Below are positions 24,801 to 36,800 of a DNA stretch of 64,000 bases, piece after piece; positions within the stretch are counted from its first letter, which is position 1; every line of letters starts with the position of its first letter. Source of the DNA: Sarcocystis neurona (Eukaryota > Apicomplexa > Conoidasida > Eucoccidiorida > Sarcocystidae); NCBI GenBank assembly GCA_000727475.1, contig KL647288.1, positions 10,426,903 to 10,490,902 on the forward strand, in the 5' to 3' direction. The position numbers and the translations under genes were made by a program. Below the pieces are notes generated by a model that was not told where the DNA came from, did not search any database, and saw only the letters and a program-made list of their open reading frames with translations.

Positions 24801-27800
24801 ATATATATGTGCAAGTCTTTATACATATATGCATATATGCATATATGAGAGATATGTCTATACGTGTGTGAGTACCCCCACGCGTATATACACGAAAATC
24901 GTCGCAGGCGCTTATTCACGTTCCCGTCCATGCACGCACGCCCACGTATTTACTTGCGGCCGCCTGTGCATATATACACACGGATACACATATGTAAGTA
25001 TACTTCTACAATATATTTACAACCCACTAGGACGCAACTGCACAAGCATGGGAACAAAGACTTCCGAATTATCCCGCAGCAGCTGCTGAAGTTGTGGCAG
25101 CAGCAATGCGTTGCAAGACTTCTTCTCTTCCGCAGTCCCAGGAAAAGCGCCCCCGGCATGCGGCGCGGCGCGTCTGCCTGTTGGTCTTCCACGCTCCACT
25201 GCAGCAGCAGCAGCACCTTCTTTCCTCACCGACACGTGCCCCACAACAAAAAACATGCGCGTGACGTAGGGAGCACGCCTTGCATGCAGACAGCAAGAAG
25301 CAGATTTCACTCCACTGCCACGGACGCGGCTGCCTGCTGCAGGCAGGGAGACACGTGTGTCAGGGAGACGTACACACGAATATCAGCCCGCGGAAACTTC
25401 CTTCGATAACGCAGACACCGGCGGCCACGCGCGTGTCACTCCTCCCACATCACCACCGCCTCTCCCGTCGCTGCACGTCCGCCTACGTGCGGACATATGT
25501 ACGTAGAGAAAAACACGTATACGTGTGTGTGGATCTGTGGACACGTTCGTATATGTATGAAAACGTGGCTGTACGTATATATGTAGAGACGCAGGCATGT
25601 GTATCTCCGTAGACGAAGGTCGACGGACCCATCTACATTTGCATACGTATCGAGGACGCGTCGTAAGAATATCTAGGCACCTATGTCTATCTGTACATAC
25701 GTATGCATATGTGGACGTGTGTGTGGACGCGTCTGGGCTGCACATATATATATATATATATATATATGCGCACGTGTATATTCGAGCACATCTATATACA
25801 CGCACATACATGTACACACACATTCATAGACACGCACATATATATATATATATACCCACATACGATAACGTACCCGTGCGTATATATATGTGTACAAGCG
25901 CACACACGTAGACGCACGTACATATAGACACGCACACACATGTAGACGCGCGTTTTTATATTCACCCATAAATAGAGAGGTGTATACAGCGGTGCACGCA
26001 CAGGATACGCAGATTTCACTAGTGCGGACGCGCGCCAGCCTACCAGAAGATTGCTGAAAGTGACGAATGTTGAATACTCGTCCATGTAGAGCAGCAGCGT
26101 CGCGGCAATGTAGGCCATGCCCTGGACGTAGCCAACGTCCGGACGGAACATCGCATAGGCTTCGAGGACGCAGCGAAGGTACTCGTAAAGCGTTGGGCTC
26201 GCAGGCAGACTGAACGGCACAGGGGGGACGGCCTGGCTATCGCTGAGGACGCGACGACCTCCTGCTGCTTCTCCTGTCTTGCCGCCTCCGCCTCCTCCCC
26301 CGGCGCCCTGCGTAGCGTCGGTCCCTCCTCCCTTTTCCCCGCCTTCCGCTCCTGCGCCTGGCGCTGCGGCTCCTCCGGCCGACTCAGGTGCTGCTGCTGC
26401 TGTGGGACTCGCTGTCGCCGCTTCCGGTGCTGCGCCTGCTGCTCCTGCGACTGCTGCGACTGCTGTTCCTCTTCCGGGTGGTGGTAATGCTGCTGTTCCT
26501 CCTCCTGTTGCTGCTCCTTGCCCTCCTCCTGCCGCTGCTGCAGATGTGGGCACCGGGGTTGCTGCTTCTGGTGCTGCTGTTGCAATGAGTATGCCTGCCG
26601 TCGTTGGAACAGCAGCTACAGCGGGAGCGGGCAACTCTTCTCCTGTTGCTTCCTGCGCGTCGGAAGAAGGCTGCGCCTTTTTGCTTGTCGACCCAGCCCG
26701 ACGGCTGTCGCTGCTCGGGACGCTGCTGCTGCTTCTGGGGACGTTGTTGTCGTTGCTGCCGCTACACGCATCGCCTGCTGCGGTTTCAAACAGATCTGCG
26801 GTAGCAGCAATGCCGCTGAAAGCTTGTGTGTCTCCTGCTGCGTGTAGGGCTTCGTCCTTTATGCTGCTGCTCGTCGCGTTGCTGCTGCTGGCGCTCGGCT
26901 GCTGCCTCCTGTCGTCCGACTCGCTGCTGCTCTCCTTCCCACTTCTGCTGCCGCAGTCGTCTCCGCTGCCGCTGCTTGTTCCTCCAGTACTGCTGCTGCT
27001 TCCGCGGCGGCTGCCGCCTTCGTCACGACAGCTGCTGCTGGGTTCGCTGTTGCTGCTGCGGACCCTACCGCGTGTGTCGCACCTGTCGCTGCTCGCAGTG
27101 CGGGCGGGAGCGTCTGCCGCGCTCCACGACTGACTCTCCGCTCGCTTTTCTTCAGCAACTTCTTCCTCCTTCGTCTGGGAAGAATCGGTAGCAGCAGCAG
27201 CAGCACCGAGTGCCTGGTCACGTGAAGGTGTGCTGCTGTCGCTCGCGGATCGCCCCTGGGGCTGCTGCTGCTGCTGTACGCAGTGTGCTGCTTCTGCGTG
27301 CGTCAAGGATGGCTTGCTAGTAACAGCAGCAACAGGCGCCTCGGTCGTCGAGACAGCAACAGAGGGAGAAGCAGCAGGAGTTGCACGCGGTCTACACGAC
27401 GGCAAGCTGACGGCAAGAGTGGAAGACAGACAAGGAGAAGGAGCTGCACAAGAGACGGAAGACGGGGCTGAGAGAAAAAAAGTCGAGGAGGCTACTTGAG
27501 GATGGCAGGCCCCGAGACGGGGGAGAGTGCGATGTAGGTCCAAGGCGATGCTGTTGAAGGCAGCAAAAACGTCGCCTTCCCAGTTGAAGAAGCCGCAGCA
27601 GCAGCACTTGAACGCTGCCGTCTTCTGCCCTTCGCAGGAAGTCGGCAGACCATCTGCACAAGCAAAAGACGCAACCGACGAAGAGGAAAAGGAAGAAGAG
27701 GAAGAAGCAAGAGGGGCCGCCGCACAGAGATGCGCACAAGGAGACGGGAAAGGAGAGGGAGACGCGGGACCACCAGCAGCAGTCGTACTCGAACAAATAC

Positions 27801-30800
27801 GGGCACCAGAACACTGGGCGGACAGGGCGGCAGCAGCCGACGGGGCAGCAGCAGCGGCAGAAGAAGACGGGGCCACAGCAACAGTAGAAGACGAGGCAGC
27901 AGCAGTAGCAGACGGTCCAGAAGCAGCAGACGGGTGACCAGCTGCAGCAGACGGGAGGGCAGCGCTGGAGAAGCAAGCTGCCGAGGACGGTGCAATACGT
28001 AATGAGCCTTTAGGCGATGCTGGTGTTGCGTCGCTCGAAGGCCTCGCTTCGTTAGAGGGAGCCGCGGGGACTGCGTCTTCCCCACACGACGCAGCTGCTG
28101 TGGACGCTCCTTCGTCAGCACCAGTGTCTGCTGCGTCCGTTCCTTCGGCTTGCGCCTTCGGCGTTGTCTCTGCAGCAAGTGATGCTGCAGCCGCTGCTGT
28201 TGCATGTGCCGTTGCGGCTGCTCGGGCTGCAGAGGCTGCTGTGGAGGAAGACGGTGCAGAGGTGGAAGGCAAGGCAGCGCGATGGAGAGAAGAACAGGAG
28301 ACTAATCGGCTCTTTCCGTGGAGCCCTTTACCTCCGGCCCCAACAGCCGCAGCAAGGCCGACGCTGCTGTTGCTTTTGTAGCTCGTATGCGAGAGGGCAG
28401 CAGAAGTCGAAAACAGCTCCTCGACATTTCGTGTTGCTTCTGCGTCTCCTTTAGATGTCTTTGGCGTCCCTGTGCTGTCGCCGGTGCAACACTCCGTCGG
28501 GCTGCTGCTGGTGCTGCAGCACCCGCCAGGGTCGCAACCTGCTGCGGCGACGCGCTGCAGCTGCTTGGCCTTAACAAGCATCTGCTCCTCCTGCTGCTGG
28601 ACGTCGCTGGCGGTGGCACCTGCAGCCTGAGCTGCAGCAGCTCCTTCACCAGCAGGACTAGCGTCTGCTGCAGCAGCACAAGCGATCTCTTCTACAACAG
28701 CAACAGCGCCACCAAGCGCAGCAGCCGTGTCTCCCGGAGCAACAGCAGCAGCAGTCCTGCATGCGAGAGCAGGCAGTGAAGCCGCGGCGGGATCACCCAT
28801 CTTTACAACCTCGTCGGCAGATCGATCAACAGACAGGAACGTGCTGACGTGCGTTGAGCTGCTGCGTCTCTGGAGCAGCACCCGCGCGTCCCGCGGCAGC
28901 CCGTTGCCTTCCCCCTGCTCTCGCAACTGCGCTGTGGTGCTGCTGCTCTCGCCTCGCGAGCAGCTCTTGCTCTTGCCAGGTGCAGCGGCCCCCTGTGGCA
29001 AAGCGGCAGCTCCTTCCTCGTCTTCCTCTTCCTCTCTTTTGACACGCACGGCAGCGACCACAGCCTCGCCGACAGAGCAGCAAGCTGCGTCGCTGCTGCT
29101 GCTGCTACTGCTGGTGAAACAGGTGCCGGTGGTGCGTGTCTCACTCGCAGCTACCCGCCCCTCCGGGACCGCTGCACTCCTGGCAGAGGGGCAAGAGGCA
29201 GAAGCAGCACCGGCAGCAGGGGCCGGAGAAGGAGTAGCTCTCTTTGAAGAAGCAGTAGCAGTGCAACCACCATCACCACCCGCGGCGCGATGTGCTGCAG
29301 AGTCGGCATCCGCACCAACCACACCAACCCCTGCAGCAGCACCAAGACCACCGAAGCGCGAAGAAGAAGAGGAAGAAGAAGCCGGAAAAGGCGACGGCGA
29401 GGGAGAGGAAAGTGGGGGAGAAGGAGAGAACGGAAGAGAAGAAGCAAGCGGAGCAGAAGATCCAGGGTCACCGTCGGCGTCTGCTGTCTCCATGGTCTCA
29501 TTAATTCTATCTCTGTACCGCCTGCTGGTGCGCATGAGATACTGCCGGACGTGCTGCACCCGTCCCAGCAGCATCTCGTACAACCGCGGGTTCAGTCGTA
29601 GCTGGTCACCGACAGCCTGCGCACGACAACGCAGCAGAAACAGCAGCAGCAGCAGCACGACCCCGGCCGCCTTCTTCAAGCAAGTCCGCAGGACAGGATG
29701 TCTGGGCTCACAGGTAGCCAGAGTTATACGCACATATCCACCATCCCCTGACACGTACCTACAATCTTCGAAGTGCCCCAGTACACGTGTGTGTGGACGT
29801 AGACGTAAAAGCAGATCCATCTTCCTTGGCGTATACGGGTGCAGAGCACACCATACACACACACACACATATACAAATCTTTCTCTCTCTCTCTCTATAT
29901 ATATATAGATGTATATGTGTATATGTGTGCAGATGTGAGTACGTTGATGTGCGTATATATAGACGCGTGAAAACTGTACTACAACTGCCTGCATATATAT
30001 AGCGAGACGTCCACCCACATCTGCATGCATACACAGCATGTACTTACATACGTATTTTCTTTCTACATAGACGACATACACGTATCTACGTGTATATATG
30101 AACGTGGTTACTTTATACATGTATCCACGTATATGTGTACGTACGTACTTCATATATATATATACATATATATCTCTACGTATGTATGGAGAGACAAATA
30201 CCTAGAGATGATATATGCACACCTACAAATATATATACATATATGCGGAGGATATGTAGAGGGAGTCTATACGTGTGCGCCGTCGTGCTTCTGAAACGGT
30301 TCACAGAAGATTATCTGTGAGGCTTTCGTTGCACGGGTCGTCTCTCCACGCACTCGGCAGCTGGCTTCCTAACCACCCTCTGCAGACACATACATATGTG
30401 TTCAAGCACAAACTTATGTACCCATCTACATATGTCTAGAGAAAGAGTGGGAGAGACACAGATAGATAGATATACATACATACATACATATACATACATA
30501 CATACATATGCATACATACATACATACGTACATATGCATACATACATACATATACATACATACACACATACATACACGCATACATACATATATACATACA
30601 TATATACATACACACATCCACACGTTCACAGTAAGACACATCCGTATAGCGGCATACGAATATGGCTATATACATAGACACATGCCCGTAAGTATAGATG
30701 AACATACATGAACATCTACCGAGACATAAACACAGACGCAGGTCCAGACGTGTGCACAGACACAGACACGCACACAGATAGACAGAAGTAGATGGTCGTC

Positions 30801-33800
30801 TACGTAGATATACACGATGCACAGTGGGATGTACGTCGGTACACATGCGGGTAGTACAGAGGACTACATGCGTAGATGAAGAATGAAAGGAAGACGAAGA
30901 AAACCCACCTTTTTCCACACCTCGCCGCGAACTTCGTGGGGGACGCCTTCCTGCAGGAGTTTCTTGAAGCGCTGCGTGTGCCGCTGGTTGTCCCAGTCGC
31001 GCAGCACGACGTCGATCCACGTCGCAGCGAGCAGGACGCTCGCCGCAGCCGCTGAGGAAGAGGACGGGGGGGGCGCGGGAGACGCGAGCTGTCGCGCAGC
31101 AGGAGCAGCGGCGGCAGGAGCTGGGGAAGTGGCCACCTTCTTCCTCCAAAATGACGAAGTAGAAGGCTGTGGCAGAAGCGCAGCAGCAAGTGGGAATCCT
31201 GCTGCAGCGGGGAAGAGGGGGCGAGCAAGGGCCCAGGAGCTGACAGCCACGTCTGCAGTTGCTGCGGCAGAGGAGGACGGAGCGGAAGAGGAGGAAGACG
31301 AGGAGGCCGCAGTGGCAGCAGAGGCAGCCGCGACAGCCGCTTGATGCTGGTCGCAATGGCGATGCTGCTGCTGTTGCTGCTGTGGCAGCGTCGAAGAAGA
31401 AGAAGCAGCAGCAGCAGCTGCGTCAGCAGAGTTGGGGAGTTCACGTACCGAACGACGCGGACAAGGAACGGGGTAGGAGAGTCGACCGCGTGTTTGTGCT
31501 GCTGCTCGTAGAGAAGAGGCAGCAGCAGTTGCAGGATCCCCAGCAGCGGCACGGGAGGAGCAGCAGGAGACAGCAGTTGACGACGGAGAAGAAGTCCCCC
31601 CGGATACAGGGAAGTGTGGACTGCTGCTCGTCAGCAAGTGTGCCGCTGCTGCACGTGCCGCCCCACAGACAGAAGCAGCGGAGCCATGAACACCGGCGAA
31701 AGGAGGAAGGGACGTGGACGACGACCGCGAGACAAGATCTGCTTCAGAGAAGGAAGACAAGTCGGCACGAGGAGACGCGAGAGCGGCTAGCGCATGCAGG
31801 CTGCTGGCCACGCCTGCTACAATTCCCCTGCTGCCACTCCCACGTTGCTGTTGCTGCTGTTCCTCCTCCTCTTCCTCCTCTGTGCACGGCGCCCGATTGC
31901 TGGTGCCCCACGCAGAAAGGCTGCTGGTCACCGCCCCACGAGATCGGCTCTGCGGTGGAAAAAGAAGAAACAAAGCACGCATATAGACACGGGAAAAGGA
32001 GGAGATCAACGCGTCGAGCAGAGGAGAACAAGAGGAAAAGCAGACAGACACAAAGCAGAGGAGTCTGCACTCGGCACTCCGAAGAGAAATAGACACCGCA
32101 CGTTGGCACGAGGGGAAAGTCAGTAACCCGCAGAAGATGGCACGGCAACAGAAATGGCAGAGGAAGAGGAAGACCAAAAGTGAGACGCCACAGCGCGTGT
32201 GCCTTTCTCCGCTCATGCACTCGGGGGGTCGGATGACAGAAAACTACAAGAAGGAAGAGAAGGATGAAGTGTGCGCGGCCAGGAGAGAATCCGGAAGACA
32301 ACGAGTAGACACCACATCTGAGAGAAGAAAGGCAGAAGTGCAGAGGGTCCCTGAGAAGCGTCCCGAGGAAGGCAGACCTGCCGCAGGGACACCAGGGAGA
32401 CGAGGCGACGGAATGCACAGACGCAGAGAAAAAGTAGACACGGAACGAAGGAGCTCGGAGACGAGCAACAGCAAGTAGACACAGAAAGAAGGGAGCAGAG
32501 ATTTTACCGGCGAGAGGAATGTGACCAGAAAGAAGTAAAGCAGTGGCTCGCAAGACGAGAAAGTAGACACACGGGGTCGACATAGGACGGCAGAAAATAT
32601 CGACGCAGCACGCGACGCGCACACGTCTGGAGACAGAAGACGACATCCGGAGAGAAAGAAGACCCGCAGCCAGCGGCGCGTGTCCTCAGCAAAAGGAAAC
32701 TGAAACGCAACACAGAGACCCGCAGCCACAGACGGCCGAGAAGTGCACGTACGGAGGAGGGAAGACGGCGAAAGAGACAGCAGCGAGGCGGCGGAGGTGG
32801 CGAGAAACACGAGACGCAGCAGAGAGGCACGCAGCGGGGGAGCAGGCAGCACCAGCAAGCAACAGCTTCAAGGAAGAAGGACACTCCAGAGAGGAGAGAC
32901 GGAGGAAAAGCGCGTGACCGAGTCCGCCGCGCAAACGCCGAGAGACGCTCACGCTGGCAGACACACACAACTCCGCTACGTTTGCGTGGAGGCGTCGGTA
33001 TTCGTGGGGAGCCCTCCTCGCCGTCTCTGCCGCGAGACAGAGCCACGTTGGTAAAAAGGGAGACGCGAGACACAAGGAAGGACATGGGAGGGGAGAACAT
33101 ACGGCGGCGACCATAAAGTAGACACCGAGGTTCTCAAGGAAGGTTGTCAGCAGAAGCGATCACGCTGCTGCCTAGGTGGGGTCTACACACGTACGGCCGT
33201 ACCTTCGTAGACAGTTACACACGTACATATATGTATATATATGCGTGGGTCTATATCTCTCTATGTGCGCATGTGCGTATATATATATATATACAGAGAG
33301 AGAGAGCCGCAAGGGTTCGACAGAAAGAAACAGAAGGAAGAAAGCAGCAGGTAGAGACGGGGAGACGGCACGGAAGACACAGCGATGGGAGGGACTCGCC
33401 AACATGCAGCGCGACAGCCGTCTCGAAGAGAAGCGAACGGGGAGACATCGAGGCACACACACGTGCATCGGCCGCGGAAGGAGACATCTCACGACGGGCG
33501 CTAGAAGAGGGGAGACGGGGCAGGCAGGGGGTGACCGCACAGAAGCACAGACAGTCACCGGACGCAGTGAAAGCGGAGGGAAGGGCAGAGGCGGCCGGAG
33601 AAGTGAAAGACTGAGCAGGACCAGAGCGCTGTTGAACTTCCAAACCGACGAGGAAGAGAGGGACTCACGAAGAAGCGACGGTAGCGGGGAAGACGACGGT
33701 GTCGCCAGGACAGAGGAGCGCCCCAAGAGACGAGGAAGAAGTAGACACGTGGAAAGTGGGGAATGCGGAGAAGAAATGATGAAGCGCACGCGGCAACAGA

Positions 33801-36800
33801 CGCCGACGTGCTTGAACGCCGGAGTCATCAGACACACGTAGCAGTGTTCAAGTAGAGCGAAGTCGGCACGCGCGAAAGAAGCGCAGCAGCAACGCGCGAA
33901 GGGACAGCAGAAAAGGAGGTAGCACGTGAACTAGACACGAAAAAGTAGACACAGACCCCGCGAGAAGCGACAGCCAGGAGCCGACGACTGAGTGAGAGGC
34001 GGCGTGAAGCGGTAGACAGGGACGTTTCCAAAGAAGAGACACGCGACGCGGGCACTGACAAAAAGAAAACTCTCCACCAAAGAGAAGCGCCAAGAGTGCA
34101 GAGACCCCCTTGACGTGCAGCAGGCAACAAGCCGCGTATCGGCGTCCCCACCGAGGAAAAAAGGGCAACCAGACGCAGAGACATTGCGAGGGACGGATGT
34201 ATACACGAGACGCACACCTTATTGCTGCGCCGACAGCAGCAGCACGAAGCCAACGCCAAACGACACGTACGTACAACCCCCACCGGGCGCAGGTAAGGCC
34301 CTTCCTTCGTGTGTCGCTCTCTGTCTTCCTCGCATTTACGCCAAGGCGTTCTGTGCTGCTACAGAGAGAAAAGCACGTGTACACGACGTACGACTAGGTA
34401 TATACGGAGAGAGGTAGTACACCAGTAGCAGCAGGAGCAGCTGCACCCGACGAGTGTTATCGGGTACCGCGTAGGAGCTCGCGCGAGGACTGTCCAGACA
34501 GAAGAAAAAAACTACGTGCAGCCGCTAACACCCGCCCTCGCCTCAGTGACACACTCCTTACGCACAGAGGTAATATGTACGGAGACGGACGAACCTACAC
34601 AAGGAGACGCACGAGTGTCTCCGCTGTTGCAGCTGCGCAGCAGGGTGGCTATGTGATGAGAACAGCTTGTTACGGAGACAGCAAGATAACGCAGTGTGAG
34701 CAACAACTAGACGGCGTCTCGCGACACAGCATACTGTCCCGCAAAGGGCTGAGAGAGAGACGGCGTCTCTGCGAGACGTCAAAATGCAGACAAGCGGGGC
34801 CCTGGCTTCTATCCAGGTGAAGACGGACGAGCCTCTGCTGCACAACTTCAGAGAGAGACAGAGACAGCCGCGAAGTACGCTTAGTACCTTGCTGAAGAGA
34901 AAGTGTCTCCACGACTTGCTGCCGTAGGTGCGGAGCAGGCTGGACGGCTGCCTGTTTGGCTCCGCGTCGTCTGCTTCACGAGGCGATGCAGCGCGAACAG
35001 CAGGAGCAGCAGCAGCAGCGTCTGCAGCAGCTGCGGCAGGCGCGTCCCCAGCTGCGGCCGCAGCAGCAACACTTGCGTCACTCTGCTGTGATGGAGTCGG
35101 AAACATTCTCCGGTTGGCCGCCTGACTGTCGCCGCGGGTGCTGGCGCTGCTGCTGCTGCTGTCATTGCTGCTGCTACGAGTTTCTTGAGAAGTGGGAAAA
35201 GCCTCTCCGTCTCCTCCTCCCTTTGCGGCCGCCGTGACCTGCTGCTCTGCCTCGTGTGACGGGAGAGCTGCTTGCAAAGCATCAGCTGTCTTCTGCTTGT
35301 CAGCGTGACCCTCGCCGCTGCTCGCTGTGGGAGGGGTTGTGTGGCTCCGCTGCAGCTCGGCGGTAGCTGCCGCTGCCTTGGAAACTCCGGGCAAGACCTG
35401 AGAAATGGGCACTTCTGAGCCCGCAACAGACTGCCGGTCTGCAAAAGCTGCAGCAGACGCCTGCTGGGTGACGCCACTTTCAGCACCAGCAGCAGCACCA
35501 GCAGCAGACAGTGGGTCTGCAGAAGCAGCATGAGCAGCAGGAGCGTTCCCCGGCAGCAGCAGCAGCAGCGGCAACCCTCCGTTCCCCGTGTCTGGCCTGC
35601 TCGTGTTCCCCTCTTTTACGAGCACACTGCTGCCGCACCAAGCGAGGCTGTTGCTGGTGCTGCCGCTGCTCGTGCTGCTCGTGCTGCTGCTGCTCCGTCC
35701 ATTGTCTGCAGGCACTGCTGCGCTGCGGCTGCTCACGCAGGTCGGCCGATGCAAAGATGCGAGCCTTCCCATGCCGTAAAGCTTTCTAGCAACAGTAGAC
35801 GGGCAGATTCGCGCCTTCACCCGCTGAAGCGCTGCCTTCTCCTGAAAGCCCCTGCCGCTTCCAGCGCTGCTGCTGCTGATCCCGCTGCTGCCTTCTGCTC
35901 CCTCTCTGACGGAGCCTGCGGCACTGTCCCCCACCAGCCCGCCCACAAGTGGAGGCATCCAGCACTGCCTGTCTTCTGCGGTCCTGCCAGGAGGGCTGTG
36001 AGGGATAGCAGCAGCATTGCTCCTGGGCTCGCGTTGGCCACCGTCCTGGCTGCTGCTGCTGCGGCCCTCTGACGGCAGCTCATTACAAGACGCGTTCCCG
36101 GCTGCTGCTGTCACTGCTGCTCGTGCAGTACTGCTGCGCGTCGTCTCCGCAGCATCTCCGGGCACCGCAGCACCATAGAAGACACCGGCAGGAGAAACAG
36201 CAGCAACACAACCGTCATGGGATATCGCTGTGCCACGTGTTGCACCGCCAAGAACCGCATGCGGGGAAGCAGCAGCTGCTGCTACAACGTGTTGACCAGC
36301 AGCCCGGCTACACACAGACGAAGCAGCGGTTTCAGACGAACGAGCAACAGCAGCAGCGGGGAGTGCTGCAACTTCAGCAGCAGCAGGACTCGTGCAGTGC
36401 TTTTGAGCAACAAATACGCAGCAGCCCTCAGATCGGCTGTGTGAGAATCTGCTGTTGGAGAGGTGTGATGCTGCAGCATTAGCAGCTGTAGCAGATGTGG
36501 TGAACACGCCTTCTTCTGCGCTTCCTGACGCTGACGAAGAGCTGCCTAGCGGCAGCAGCACGACCTGCTGAAGCCGCGACGGCCCACACGGCGCGTCTTC
36601 TCCTCCACCTGCTCCTCCTTCTCCGACAAAGTTGCTACTGCTGTTAAGGCTGCTGTGCTCTGTCGCCGAGCTGCTCGTGTTGCTACTGCACTTCCGGCTG
36701 CTACTGCTGCTGCTCCTTCTGGAGCTGCTCTCGCTTTCCGCTGCAGCAGCAGCAGTATTAGGCGGTCCGCGTTTGCTAGAGGCCGCGCGGCCAATAGCAG

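Noticed and set aside
25792..26043. Continuation of the TBC core-exon frame toward 25,792, and from 29,617 to 30,153
   Set aside because: Lies beyond good splice sites and runs into TA/CA microsatellites (Tyr/Ile/Val/Cys repeats); the TBC alignment continues in the next exon instead.
30436..30711. Frames of Tyr/Ile/His or Met/Tyr/Val repeats
   Set aside because: Translation of the TACA microsatellite.
31744..34384. Several long Ser/Leu/Phe-rich minus-strand frames
   Set aside because: Reflect the pyrimidine-rich sense strand of a TBC gene intron; no ordinary protein segments and multiple overlapping registers look alike.
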